A stretch of DNA of 64,000 nt from Ketobacter sp. GTDB lineage: Bacteria; Pseudomonadota; Gammaproteobacteria; Pseudomonadales; Ketobacteraceae. Made by a program: the position numbers and the translations under genes. Shown piece by piece: positions 8,998 through 18,395 of this stretch; positions within the stretch are counted from its first letter, which is position 1; each line of letters opens with the position of its first letter. Under the pieces are notes generated by a model. That model worked only from the letters and a program-made list of their open reading frames with translations. It was not told the DNA's origin and did not search any database. The DNA lies in assembly GCF_003671495.1 (NCBI RefSeq), contig NZ_RCHN01000013.1:186001-250000 (forward strand). Reading direction: 5' to 3'.

Positions 8998-10149
8998 TCA
9001 AATCGCTTCCCGAAACAGGGCCTCATACTGCGCTGTACTGAACGCAATCGGATTCCCACCGGCGGCCGGGTCCCGCGCTGACATGGCAGCCACTACCGTT
9101 GCTTGGGTGGTATCGATTCCCAGGGCGGACAAACCATGAGGAATGCCCACCTGCGCCCGCAGCGCCAGAATCCATTGCAGGAAGCCGGCAAAGCTTGCCT
9201 CCTCCAAATTCAGATAACGGGCCAGGCGGACGATGCGATCTTCGATGGCAGACCGGTTGGCCTGCAACACATACGGCATGAGGATGGCATTGAGCATGCC
9301 GTGGTGTGCGTCGTAAAGGGCCCCCAGACTATGGGCCAGGGCGTGCATGGCCCCCAGGCCTTTCTGGAAGGCGGTGGCCCCCATGGCCGATGCCACCAGC
9401 ATGTGGGTGCGGGCCTCCAGATCCTGGCCGTCCGCCACCGCACGGGGCAAGTACTCCTGCACCAGGCGAATGCCTTCCAGGGCGATCCCCTCCGCCATGG
9501 GATGGTAGAAATTGGAACACAGCGCCTCCAGGTTATGGGACAGCGCATCCATGCCGGTGGCCGCCGTCAACTTCGCCGGCAGGCCAACGCTGAGAATGGG
9601 ATCCAGGATGACTTTACCCGGCAGCATATTGGGGTGAAAAATGATTTTCTTGACCTTGTTCTCGGCATCGGTGATCACGGAGGAACGGCCCACTTCGGAA
9701 CCGGTACCCGCCGTGGTGGGGATTGCCACCACCGGCACCATGCCTGCGGTATTCACCCGGGTCCAGTTATCCCCCACATCCTCGAACGCCCAGATGGGTT
9801 GATCCTGTCCCACCATCAAGGCCACGGCTTTACCGGCATCCAGCGCAGAACCGCCACCCAGGGCAATGACACCATCATGGTGACCGGCGCGGAACGCAGC
9901 CACCCCGGCATCCACATTGGCGGACGTGGGATTGCCTTTCACATCACTGAACAACGTCGCCGTTAAACCGTTGGCGTTGCAGTGGGACAACAGCTCTGCC
10001 GTGAGCGGCAGCGCCGCCAAACCGGGGTCCGTCACCAGCAACGGGGTACGAATACCCAATTGCTCACAACACTGCACCAGTTCTTTCCATCGACCGGCCC
10101 CCACCAGCACCGACGTAGGGTAATTCCAATTTGCCTGCAATGAACTCAT
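8998..10149 (-). CDS. Iron-containing alcohol dehydrogenase
   Basis: A group III (Fe-ADH) dehydrogenase of 383 residues that interconverts an alcohol and an aldehyde with NAD(P). Evidence is the nucleotide motif GGGSALDAGKAVALM, the first metal-ligand region GMDALSHNLEALCS, and the His-rich metal region AMHALAHSLGALYDAHHG. ATG 10149 (MSSLQ) is preferred over TTG 10164, which has no ribosome site. It is the last gene of a three-gene operon with the aldehyde dehydrogenase (gap 16 bases) and the glutamine-synthetase-like ligase. The context suggests oxidation of a gamma-glutamylated amino alcohol, which is an inference. Confidence 0.9.
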   Translation of the reverse strand: MSSLQANWNYPTSVLVGAGRWKELVQCCEQLGIRTPLLVTDPGLAALPLTAELLSHCNANGLTATLFSDVKGNPTSANVDAGVAAFRAGHHDGVIALGGGSALDAGKAVALMVGQDQPIWAFEDVGDNWTRVNTAGMVPVVAIPTTAGTGSEVGRSSVITDAENKVKKIIFHPNMLPGKVILDPILSVGLPAKLTAATGMDALSHNLEALCSNFYHPMAEGIALEGIRLVQEYLPRAVADGQDLEARTHMLVASAMGATAFQKGLGAMHALAHSLGALYDAHHGMLNAILMPYVLQANRSAIEDRIVRLARYLNLEEASFAGFLQWILALRAQVGIPHGLSALGIDTTQATVVAAMSARDPAAGGNPIAFSTAQYEALFREAI

Positions 10150-10165
10150 ATCGCCCACACTCAAT

Positions 10166-11551
10166 TCAAACGCGTTTTAAATGGAAGGACTTGGGACGGG
10201 TCACCTGCTCGAACCCAATCACCGACAACGTGCAACCACGGCCGGACTGTTTGACGCCTGTCCAGGCCAGAGCCGGGTCCAGGTAATCACAACGATTGAT
10301 GAAAAAGGTTCCGGTTTCCACCTGTTCGCCGATGGCGATGCCGGCAGCTTCATCTTGCGTGAACACGGCCGCCGTCAAGCCAAAATCGGAATCGTTCATC
10401 AGGGCAATGGCTTCTTCATCCCCCGCCACTTTTTGCACGCCCACCACCGGGCCGAAGGATTCCTCGGTCATGAGGCGCATACTGTGGTTCACCTGGGTCA
10501 GCAACTGCGGCGCCAGATAGGGGGTGCCGGGCTGGCTCAGGGGAAAGCGGGCTTCATCAATATGACAGCGGGCGCCCTGGGCGACCGCCTCGGCAATTTG
10601 CTCGCGTACAAAATCCGCCGCTGCGGCTTTCACCATGGGGCCCAGGGTCGTTGCCGGATCATCAGACCGGCCCAGGGTGTATTGATACACCAGCTCCACC
10701 GCACGGGCCACGAACTCATCGTACACATCCTCGTGCACATAAATCCGTTCTATACCACAACAACTCTGGCCGGAATTGAAAAACGCGCCATCCACCAGGG
10801 TTTCCACAGCATGATTCAGGTCAGCGTCGGCACGCACATAAGCCGGGTCCTTGCCACCCAATTCCAGGCCCACGGATTTGAAATGCCCTGCGGCCACCCG
10901 TTCCACCATGGCACCGCCGGGTACCGAGCCCGTGAAGGCTATCTGGTCAATAGCGGGATGGGCGATGAGCTTTTCGGTATCCGCATGGGTTAGATGCAGA
11001 AACTGGAACACGCCGGGGGGAAGACCCGCTGCCACAAAGGCGCTGTGCAACTGCTCGGCACACAGCGGGGTTTGTGCGGAGTGTTTCAGCAGCACCACAT
11101 TGCCGGCCAGGAGCGCGGGAATGATGCTGTTGATGGCGGTGAGATAAGGATAGTTCCAGGGCGCGATCACCATCACCATGCCCAGGGGTTCACGTTTGAT
11201 ATAACGGGTAAAACCGGGCTTGTCCTCCACCGCAATATTGGCCAGCGCCTTAGGTGCGGCGTCGATCATATAGCGGGCCCGCTCCGCCAACCCACGCACT
11301 TCGCCGGCAGCGTATTGAATGGGGCGACCCATCTGCCAGCAAATCTGGTGGGCGATTTCCTCGGCGTTGGCCTCAAAGGCCGCCACCATGGCGCGGCACA
11401 AACGCTGCCGTTCCGCCAGGGGCGTGCTCCGCCAAGCGGGTTGCGCCAGTTGCGCCCGTGCCAGGGCCTCGTTGATTTCCGCCGCCGTAGCATAGTGGCG
11501 GCTGGCATACACGCTGCCGTCCAGCGGCGAGATAATATTGAATTCAGTCAT
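10166..11551 (-). CDS. Aldehyde dehydrogenase family protein
   Basis: A soluble NAD(P)-dependent aldehyde dehydrogenase of 461 residues that oxidises an aldehyde to a carboxylate. The catalytic Cys264 lies in FFNSGQSCCGIE and the general base Glu230 in LELGGKDP. The conserved APWNYP (130-135) and FTGSVPGG cofactor motifs are intact. GTG 11557 two codons earlier is an alternative start. It is the middle gene of the ligase-ALDH-ADH operon, 14 bases after the ligase. Fusion or truncation is not seen. The family resembles succinate-semialdehyde or gamma-glutamyl-aminobutyraldehyde dehydrogenases, but the substrate is not fixed by sequence. Confidence 0.92.
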   Translation of the reverse strand: MTEFNIISPLDGSVYASRHYATAAEINEALARAQLAQPAWRSTPLAERQRLCRAMVAAFEANAEEIAHQICWQMGRPIQYAAGEVRGLAERARYMIDAAPKALANIAVEDKPGFTRYIKREPLGMVMVIAPWNYPYLTAINSIIPALLAGNVVLLKHSAQTPLCAEQLHSAFVAAGLPPGVFQFLHLTHADTEKLIAHPAIDQIAFTGSVPGGAMVERVAAGHFKSVGLELGGKDPAYVRADADLNHAVETLVDGAFFNSGQSCCGIERIYVHEDVYDEFVARAVELVYQYTLGRSDDPATTLGPMVKAAAADFVREQIAEAVAQGARCHIDEARFPLSQPGTPYLAPQLLTQVNHSMRLMTEESFGPVVGVQKVAGDEEAIALMNDSDFGLTAAVFTQDEAAGIAIGEQVETGTFFINRCDYLDPALAWTGVKQSGRGCTLSVIGFEQVTRPKSFHLKRV

Positions 11552-11565
11552 GGTCACAGGGCCGC

Positions 11566-12951
11566 TTAAATAATTTCAAAGTAACGTTTCAGTTCCCAGT
11601 CGGTAATGTGTTTGCGGAATTCCTGGGCTTCCCACAGGCGGGTGCCCACGTAGTGATCCACAAAGGCTTTTCCAAAGAGGTCCTGGGCCACCTGGGATTT
11701 GGCCAGCCTTCCTGCCGCACGCTCCAGAGTGTGGGGCAGCTCCAGATAATCCGGAAAGGTCTGTTCGTAAGCATTACCGGTGACCTGGGGTTCCAGGGTC
11801 AGGCGCTGCTCAATGCCCATGAGGCCAGAGCCCAACGCCGCCGCCAGGGCAATGTAGGGATTGGCATCGGCGGAACCAAAGCGGAATTCCACCCGCTGGG
11901 ATTTTTCCGAGCCGGGAATCACCCGCAGGGAGGTGGTGCGGTTTTCCACACCCCAGGTGGCGTGGGTGGGCGCCCAGAAACCGGGAATCATGCGGCTGTA
12001 GGCATTCACCGTCTGCGCATACATGGCGGTCAGTTCGGCCATGTATTTCTGTTGCCCGGCCACAAACTGACGCTGCAGTTCGCTCATATTGTGCAACGCC
12101 CCATCCTGGTGAAACACCGGTTGATGGTGCTTGTTCTGCAAAGAAATATGAATGTGGCCACTCTGGCCCGGGTAATCGTTGGACCACTTGGCCATGAACG
12201 TGGCCATCATATTGTTGCGTTGTGCCCACACTTTGGTGAACGTTTTGAACAGCAGCGCCTTGTCAGCGGCGTCCAAGGCGTTGTCCACGGCGATCGCGGC
12301 CTCCAGTACACCGGGTCCGGTTTCCGTGTGCAGGCCTTCCACGGGGAAATCCATCTGTTGGCTCAGGGCCAGCAATTCCTGGTACAACTCGGCGTGCACT
12401 GAACTGCGCAATACGGAATAGCCGAAGAAGCCGGGCGTGATGGGATTCAGGTTGCGATAACCTTTCTCCCGCACCGAGTGCGGTGTTTCATTGAAAAGAA
12501 AGAACTCATACTCAAAGGCGGTCTTGGCCTCAAACCCCATGGCGCCGGCCATCTCCAGAATCCGTTTCAGCACCCCCCGGGGGCAGATGGCCTCGGCGGC
12601 GCCGTCGAACTCCGCCAGAAAGAACAGCATGCCCGGCTCACCGTACACCTCGCGACAACTGTCCGGCACAATGCGCACCTGGGCATCCGGGTAACCGGTC
12701 TGCCAGCCGGTGTACTGAATGTTCACCCCTTCATAGAGCTGGTCGTTACTGTCCCATCCCAACACCACATCGCAGAAACCGAAGCCTTTATCCAGGGCGG
12801 AGAAAAATTTCTCCCGACTCATGTACTTGCCCCGAATCACACCGTCAATGTCCGCCACGCCCACTTTGACGTGGCTGAGCTCCCGCTGCTGCACGATAGC
12901 CTTGGCTTGCTCAACGGTGTGTACTTTGCGGGGATCCAGGGGGTCGGTCAT
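11566..12951 (-). CDS. Glutamine synthetase family protein (PuuA/GlnT-like ligase)
   Basis: An ATP-dependent glutamate-amine ligase fold of 461 residues. The beta-grasp N-terminus is followed by catalytic elements such as TAFEYEFFLF, HTETGPGVLEAAI, GQSGHIHISLQ and NRTTSLRVIPGS. The adenylylation loop typical of type-I GlnA is not recognisable, and overall the protein is closer to gamma-glutamylpolyamine or gamma-glutamylamide synthetases than to true glutamine synthetase. ATG 12951 has AGGAG 7 bases upstream. The ATG two codons earlier is too close to it. It heads an operon with an aldehyde and an alcohol dehydrogenase, which fits ligation of glutamate to an amine or amino alcohol before oxidation. 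The exact amine is unknown. Confidence 0.88.
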   Translation of the reverse strand: MTDPLDPRKVHTVEQAKAIVQQRELSHVKVGVADIDGVIRGKYMSREKFFSALDKGFGFCDVVLGWDSNDQLYEGVNIQYTGWQTGYPDAQVRIVPDSCREVYGEPGMLFFLAEFDGAAEAICPRGVLKRILEMAGAMGFEAKTAFEYEFFLFNETPHSVREKGYRNLNPITPGFFGYSVLRSSVHAELYQELLALSQQMDFPVEGLHTETGPGVLEAAIAVDNALDAADKALLFKTFTKVWAQRNNMMATFMAKWSNDYPGQSGHIHISLQNKHHQPVFHQDGALHNMSELQRQFVAGQQKYMAELTAMYAQTVNAYSRMIPGFWAPTHATWGVENRTTSLRVIPGSEKSQRVEFRFGSADANPYIALAAALGSGLMGIEQRLTLEPQVTGNAYEQTFPDYLELPHTLERAAGRLAKSQVAQDLFGKAFVDHYVGTRLWEAQEFRKHITDWELKRYFEII

Positions 12952-13085
12952 CGGCATGCTCCTCAGGGCCTGAATTGGGTATCTATGAACGGGTCTATGA
13001 ATTGTGTGGTTCTACACTGATTGACCAACACTATACTCCAACACCCCGCCCGCGCACACTGGTGCTTCCGCTGCGGGTCAATCGC

Positions 13086-14240
13086 TCAAGGGGTTGCGGC
13101 CGCAGCCGGTGGTGCACAGATGAACGGCGCATGATAGTCCAACTGTAGCAGGCGAAAGTAGTTCTCCCCCAGGGCCACATTGCGGAATGCCTCGTCGTCC
13201 ATCACCCGCAACGCCCGGCTGGTGACTTCCAGTTCCCTGGCATACTGGTCCCGGGTTTTGGTACCGGCAGCTACAAAGTCGGAGCCGGGCAGAATCCGGG
13301 TGGAGTATTCATTGAAAAAGGGAACAAACACCTCGCCCCATTGATGGTAGGCGTTGTAAAGCACGTCCCAGGAGATATCCAACATCAACCTGGGATAACG
13401 ATCCAGCAGCGACTTCATCAGCGCCACATGGGTGTTGGCGTCCATGGTGGTCAATTCTTTCGACAAGCCCATGTGGGCCCAGACGATGGGGTTATCCGGG
13501 TAGCGTTCCAGCACATGCTCCATCAGATAGAGGAACTCCGTGGGATTGGCATCATTGCCCAGATCCGCATGCAATGTGACCGGAATATTACGCTCCCGCA
13601 GAATCTGCATAAACGGCGCCCAGCCATCAATGCTCTCCCGCGTGGCCGGTTCATGCTGGTTGCCCAACAGCGCCTGCTTCATGACATTCAGCTCCCCCGC
13701 CCAGCGAAACAGGCCCGGAAACTCCCGGTCGTACAGCGCCACCATGCGGGCCGCCTGTTCCGGGTGGGCCAGGTCCACAAAGGTCATGGACAGGGTGATA
13801 TGGAGTTGATCGTGGGGGAAGGTTGTCACCTCCACTGCGTTCACCACGTCGTTTTTGATGCTGGGGTTCGCCGGCACCCCCAGGCAATCCAGATAATAGG
13901 TACAGCCGGAATCCGGCGACAGCACCTGGCCAATGCCGAAATAATTCACAAAGCGCACGCCCTGCTCATCCAACAGTTCAAACAGCTCCGTGGCAGGCAT
14001 GGCGGGGCCACCAAAAGGTCGAGGATGAAAATGGGCGTCCACCACCGCGGTGTAAGGTTCCCGCTCGCGATCAAAGCAGGCCTGCTCGGCACTGGGCAGG
14101 GCGAAGGAGGCAAGACTGCGGTGAGGCACCGCCGGATCAGCCTGAGGCATCAGTTCGCAGGCTGTCAGCCCCATCACGGCGCACAGCGCGCTGATCCACT
14201 GCCAGCACAGGGTGGGGTGGCGGTTGGCCGGTGGGGACAT
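13086..14240 (-). CDS. Lipoprotein amidohydrolase (metal-dependent hydrolase, TIM barrel)
   Basis: A secreted amidohydrolase-2-type protein of 384 residues. ATG 14240 is chosen for its AAGGAG about 7 bases upstream. It gives a lipoprotein signal ending VMGLTAC. Metal-ligand candidates are VVDAHFHPRPFGG (HxH near residue 68), TLHADLGND, VWAHMGLSKEL and a late LDISWDV/PGSDFV region. This pattern fits the ACMSD/amidohydrolase-related family, whose members hydrolyse or decarboxylate small compounds. The substrate is unknown. It lies alone between the ligase operon and the divergent glutaminase gene. Confidence 0.8.
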   Translation of the reverse strand: MSPPANRHPTLCWQWISALCAVMGLTACELMPQADPAVPHRSLASFALPSAEQACFDREREPYTAVVDAHFHPRPFGGPAMPATELFELLDEQGVRFVNYFGIGQVLSPDSGCTYYLDCLGVPANPSIKNDVVNAVEVTTFPHDQLHITLSMTFVDLAHPEQAARMVALYDREFPGLFRWAGELNVMKQALLGNQHEPATRESIDGWAPFMQILRERNIPVTLHADLGNDANPTEFLYLMEHVLERYPDNPIVWAHMGLSKELTTMDANTHVALMKSLLDRYPRLMLDISWDVLYNAYHQWGEVFVPFFNEYSTRILPGSDFVAAGTKTRDQYARELEVTSRALRVMDDEAFRNVALGENYFRLLQLDYHAPFICAPPAAAATP

Positions 14241-14342
14241 AGCAGGCTCCTTGATTGCCATTTTCACAAAAGCCGTTTTAGCATGACACTCCGGTTGATA
14301 CAGTGGCAGCGTACCAAGCTCACCTTCGATCTTCCAATCCTT

Positions 14343-14362
14343 ATCGTGCTACATCGTGCTAC
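14343..14362 (+). repeat. 10-bp tandem duplication in the glutaminase leader
   Basis: ATCGTGCTAC is present twice head to tail (14343-14352 and 14353-14362), ending 4 bases before the ribosome binding site AGGAGG (14367-14372) of the glutaminase gene. It may be a small replication-slippage duplication. A regulatory role is not evident. Confidence 0.6.
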
Positions 14363-14379
14363 CACCAGGAGGCAAAGCA

Positions 14380-15399
14380 ATGACGCGTACAACACATTCC
14401 ATCCAGGGACTGGCGCTGGGCCTGCTCCTGCTGTTCAGTGCACCACTGTGGGCCACCGAGCTCAGCCCCAAACAGATTCAGGCCGCCCTGGATAAAGCCT
14501 ACACCCAATATAAAGACATCAAGGAAGGCGCCAACGCGGATTACATACCGGCGCTGGCAAAGGTGGACCCAAAATTGTACGGCATTGTACTGGTCACCAC
14601 CGACGGCTCTGTTTACAGCGCCGGTGACGTGCAGTCCCAGGTTTCCATTCAGTCCATCTCCAAAGTCTTCACCATGGCGCTGGTGATGGACGAATCCGGC
14701 ACCGCAGCGCTGGCTGAGAATATGGGGGTGGATGCCACCGGGCAGGTGTTCAATTCCATCTACGCCATTGAACAAAACAAAGGGGCCGAAATGAATCCGT
14801 TGGTGAATCCCGGCGCCATTACCGCCACCAGCATGGTAAAAGGCAACACCTACGACGACATCTGGAACAAGATCCTGGGTACCTATGAAGCCTTCGCCGG
14901 GCGCTCGTTGACGGTATTGGAGGACGTGTATCGTTCAGAAGCCGAGACCAATCAGCGCAACCGGGCCATCGCCGCCTTGATGGCCGCCTACGGCCGCATC
15001 ACCACCGACCCGCTGCGCGCCACCGATATCTACACCCGGCAGTGCTCCGTGGGGGTCAACGCCCGGGATCTTGGCATCATGGCCGCCACACTCGCCAACG
15101 CCGGCAAAAATCCTGTGACCGGTCGCCAGGCCATGCAGGCTGAAAATGTCCCTGAGGTGCTCGCCGTCATGGCCACCGCCGGGCTCTATGACGATGCGGG
15201 AAAATGGCTGTACCAAACCGGATTGCCGGCCAAAAGTGGCGTCGGCGGCGGCATCATAGCGGTCTCGCCGGGTAAGTTCGGCATTGCGGTGGTCTCGCCG
15301 CCCCTGGATGCGGCCGGCAACAGTGTCCGGGCACAGAAAGCCATCGCGGATATTTCCAATGCCCTGGGGGGTAACCCCTATCAGGTCACCCCCCGCTGA
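14380..15399 (+). CDS. glsA: Periplasmic glutaminase A
   Basis: Hydrolyses L-glutamine to glutamate and ammonia. The 339-residue protein has the serine-dependent beta-lactamase-like glutaminase fold: Ser92 and Lys95 in QSISKVF, the NPLVNPGAI motif, ETNQRNRAIA, and a C-terminal GVGGGIIAV. Unlike the cytoplasmic GlsA of many bacteria it begins with a signal peptide (hydrophobic 9-21, likely cleavage after LWA at residue 26), so it should act in the periplasm. ATG 14380 is set by AGGAGG 7 bases upstream. The gene is convergent with speA, with 3 bases between the stops. Its position near a glutamate ligase, amtB-glnK and a urea transporter fits nitrogen scavenging. Confidence 0.9.
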   Translation: MTRTTHSIQGLALGLLLLFSAPLWATELSPKQIQAALDKAYTQYKDIKEGANADYIPALAKVDPKLYGIVLVTTDGSVYSAGDVQSQVSIQSISKVFTMALVMDESGTAALAENMGVDATGQVFNSIYAIEQNKGAEMNPLVNPGAITATSMVKGNTYDDIWNKILGTYEAFAGRSLTVLEDVYRSEAETNQRNRAIAALMAAYGRITTDPLRATDIYTRQCSVGVNARDLGIMAATLANAGKNPVTGRQAMQAENVPEVLAVMATAGLYDDAGKWLYQTGLPAKSGVGGGIIAVSPGKFGIAVVSPPLDAAGNSVRAQKAIADISNALGGNPYQVTPR

Positions 15400-15402
15400 T
15401 CT

Positions 15403-17295
15403 TTATTCCAGATAGGTATAGCCGGTCAGGCCTTCCCGCAACTCTTTGAGAAAGGCGGCCTGCTCGGCCCGGCTCAGATCCGTTAACACCAGCTGTTCGT
15501 GGATCTGTTGTTGCAACAGCATGGTATCAAACTGCACGTAACGCAGAATGTGATCCACCGTGTCCCCCTTCAGGGTGTTGATGAAGCTGAAGCCGCCTTT
15601 GCCATCCAGGGACACGTCCACCGCATCAGTATCCCCGAACAGGTTGTGCATATCCCCCAGGATCTCCTGATAGGCCCCCACCATGAAAATGGCGAGGGAC
15701 ATGCCCCGCTGCTCATCCCATTCCGGCAACGGCAAACTGCTGGCCAGATCATGGGTATCCACATACTGGTCAATACGGCCGTCGGAATCACAGGTAATGT
15801 CCTGCACCACGCCGCGCCGGGTCAGCGGTCGGTCCAGGCCGGCCAGGGGCAACACCGGAAACACCTGGTCGATGCCCCAGGCGTCGGGAATGGACTGGAA
15901 CAGGGAGAAATTCAGGAACACCTTGTCCGCCAGTTTCTCGTTCAACTCGTTGAGGATATCCTGGTGGGCACGGGAATTCAGATCGAGTTTGCCACGTAAA
16001 GCCTGACAGGCGGCGCCGTAGATCTCTTCCGCCTGCGCCTTGTCGTTCAGGCTGAGGACACCATGGGTGTACATGTCCTGCGCCTCCCCCAGCCGGTACA
16101 GCACCTCGTGATACAGCTCGGACAAGGACCGGCTGCGCTTGGCACCTTCGATCTCGTGGTAACACCGGGCCAGTTCCTGCAGCACCAGGGGGGATTCGGC
16201 ATCCGGCTCCTGCGGTTGTTTGGCGGCCGGGCTCTCTACTCCGATCACGTTACTCACCAGCACGGCGTGGTGGGCGGTGAGCGCACGGCCGGATTCCGAA
16301 ATCACGTTGGGCAGGGGCAGATCATCACGCTGGCTCACTTCTTTCAAGGCCAGCAAGATGTTGTAGGCGTACTCTTCCATGGAATAGTTCATGGAGCAGT
16401 AACTGCGGGAGCGGGTGCCTTCGTAATCCACCCCCAGGCCCCCGCCCACATCCACCACCTGCACCTGGCAGCCGGCCTGGCGCAAGGCGGAATAATAGCG
16501 GGCGGCTTCTTTCATGCCGCGCTGGATGTCGCGAATGTTGGAGATCTGCGAGCCCAGATGGAAATGCAACAACTGCAGCCGGTCCAGGGCATCGTGTTGA
16601 CGCAGGGTGTCGATGACCTGCAGGATCTGGGTGGCGGACAAACCGAACTTGGATTTTTCCCCGCCGGTGTTCTGCCAGTTGCCCTTGCCAATGGAGCTGA
16701 GGCGGGTGCGCAGACCGATACGGGGCTGCACCTGCATGGCTTTGGCTTCATCCAGCACCAACTGCAGCTCACTCATTTTCTCCACCACGATATACACCCG
16801 GCGCCCCATTTTTTCCCCGATCAGGGCCAGGCGCACAAATTCGCGATCCTTGTAGCCATTGCAAACGATGACCGAATTGCCCCGGCTCAGGGCCAGCACC
16901 GCCATCAATTCCGGCTTGCTGCCCGCTTCCAGCCCTACGCCACAGCGGGGGTCCGGCACGCCGCCGTTGTAGATCTCCTCCACCACCCGGCGCTGCTGGT
17001 TCACCTTGATGGGGTACACCGCGGTGTACTGGCCCTGGTAGTCCAAAGTGTCCATGGCTTTGGCAAAGGCGCTGCTGAGCTTGCCCACCCGATCCCGCAG
17101 AATATCCACAAAGCGCAGCAATACCGGGGTGCGCATGCCGCTCTCCTGGGCGGCGGCCACAATCTCCTGCAGGGGAATGCGGTGGTCCCCGGTGCCCACA
17201 TCCAGCAAGCCCCGGCTGTCGATATCAAAATAGCCTTCACTCCAGTTATCAATACTGTAAGTGTCACGGGCGGTGTCGATAATAGTGTGGGACAT
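15403..17295 (-). CDS. speA: Biosynthetic arginine decarboxylase
   Basis: Decarboxylates L-arginine to agmatine, the first step of putrescine synthesis. It is a PLP- and Mg-dependent enzyme of fold III, 630 residues, close to the family length. The PLP-binding Lys97 is in YPIKVNQQ, the glycine-rich phosphate region is VDVGGGLGVDYEG, and the late catalytic Cys is in VQDITCDSDGRID. The ATG at 17295 (MSHTI) is preferred to a GTG 33 bases upstream. It is divergent from speE with 184 bases between them, a pairing that covers agmatine and spermidine formation. The agmatine-to-putrescine enzymes are not in this window. Confidence 0.96.
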   Translation of the reverse strand: MSHTIIDTARDTYSIDNWSEGYFDIDSRGLLDVGTGDHRIPLQEIVAAAQESGMRTPVLLRFVDILRDRVGKLSSAFAKAMDTLDYQGQYTAVYPIKVNQQRRVVEEIYNGGVPDPRCGVGLEAGSKPELMAVLALSRGNSVIVCNGYKDREFVRLALIGEKMGRRVYIVVEKMSELQLVLDEAKAMQVQPRIGLRTRLSSIGKGNWQNTGGEKSKFGLSATQILQVIDTLRQHDALDRLQLLHFHLGSQISNIRDIQRGMKEAARYYSALRQAGCQVQVVDVGGGLGVDYEGTRSRSYCSMNYSMEEYAYNILLALKEVSQRDDLPLPNVISESGRALTAHHAVLVSNVIGVESPAAKQPQEPDAESPLVLQELARCYHEIEGAKRSRSLSELYHEVLYRLGEAQDMYTHGVLSLNDKAQAEEIYGAACQALRGKLDLNSRAHQDILNELNEKLADKVFLNFSLFQSIPDAWGIDQVFPVLPLAGLDRPLTRRGVVQDITCDSDGRIDQYVDTHDLASSLPLPEWDEQRGMSLAIFMVGAYQEILGDMHNLFGDTDAVDVSLDGKGGFSFINTLKGDTVDHILRYVQFDTMLLQQQIHEQLVLTDLSRAEQAAFLKELREGLTGYTYLE

Positions 17296-17479
17296 GAGTT
17301 CAGATTCCAGTTGTCTTGTGTGGGGCACGCTCGGGGGCCATGGCCGCGCATTTGCAGGTCAGGGCGAAAGGACGTTATTGTAGACCGATCAGCGCGGCGT
17401 CAAAAGCGCTTGGTTATCTGATCATTTTGGGTTATTTTTCGCGCCGCATCCAACCCCTATTCTCCGGGAGTATCCGTAC

Positions 17480-18349
17480 ATGAGCGACTCTGCCAAAGGC
17501 ACCTGGTTCACCGAGATTTTTGGCGACGAGGGCACTGCCTTCGGCCTGGAAATCACGGCAAAACTGCACGAAGAACAAACCCAGTATCAGTTTCTGGAAG
17601 TGTACGACACCAAAACCTTCGGCAAACTGATGGTCCTGGACGGATGCGTGATGCTCACCAGCCGGGACAACTTCCTCTATCACGAGATGATGTCCCACCC
17701 CGCCCTGTTCACCCACCCCAACCCCAAAAAAGTGGCCATCATCGGTGGCGGTGATTGCGGCACCCTGCGGGAAGTGCTGAAGCACCCGGGCGTGGAGAAG
17801 TGCACCCAGATCGATATTGACGAGAAAGTCACCTGGGCCTCCCAGCAATGGTTTCCGGAACTGTGTGAATCCAACAATGATCCCCGCGCCGAGCTGCTGT
17901 TCGACGATGGCATTGCCTGGGTGAAGAACTGCGCCCCCGGCACCATGGATCTCATCATCATCGACAGCACCGATCCGGTGGGTCCGGCGGAAGGCCTGTT
18001 TGCGGTGGATTTCTATCGGGATTGTTTGCAGGCGCTGAAACCGGAGGGCATTCTGGTGCAACAGAGTGAATCGCCCCTGCTGCACAGCCACAGCATCATC
18101 AGGAAAATGCACGATGACATGCGCGAAGCCGGTTTTCACCAGTGCCACACCCTGCCGTTCCCGCAACCGGTATACCCCACTGGCTGGTGGTCCTGCACCA
18201 TGGCCAGCCCACTGGGCTCAGTGACCCACTTCCGCAGTGAAGACGTGGCGGCGAAGACGTTTGCCACCGAGTATTACAACCTGGAGATTCACAAGGCCGC
18301 GCTGGCCATGCCGGAGTTCATGAAGCGCCATCTGGCTCGGCAGGCCTAG
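17480..18349 (+). CDS. speE: Polyamine aminopropyltransferase (spermidine synthase)
   Basis: Transfers aminopropyl from decarboxylated S-adenosylmethionine to putrescine, giving spermidine. The 289-residue protein has the Rossmann methyltransferase-like fold with GGGDCGTLREVLKH as the dcSAM loop, the following QIDIDEKV acidic element, and the active-site IIDSTDPVGPAEGLF. QFLEVYDT in the N-terminal beta domain and the PTGWWSCTMAS segment near the C-terminus also match the family. A ribosome site (GGGAG) precedes the ATG. It is paired divergently with speA. Confidence 0.96.
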   Translation: MSDSAKGTWFTEIFGDEGTAFGLEITAKLHEEQTQYQFLEVYDTKTFGKLMVLDGCVMLTSRDNFLYHEMMSHPALFTHPNPKKVAIIGGGDCGTLREVLKHPGVEKCTQIDIDEKVTWASQQWFPELCESNNDPRAELLFDDGIAWVKNCAPGTMDLIIIDSTDPVGPAEGLFAVDFYRDCLQALKPEGILVQQSESPLLHSHSIIRKMHDDMREAGFHQCHTLPFPQPVYPTGWWSCTMASPLGSVTHFRSEDVAAKTFATEYYNLEIHKAALAMPEFMKRHLARQA

Positions 18350-18395
18350 CATCAGGCCAACCGGATCGCCTTGACCGGCGCGCTGGGGGCGGGGC

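Noticed and set aside
16063..17421. A 452-codon open frame on the plus strand opposite speA
   Set aside because: It mirrors the speA gene, which has full arginine decarboxylase motifs. The product is His/Gln-rich with no recognisable fold.
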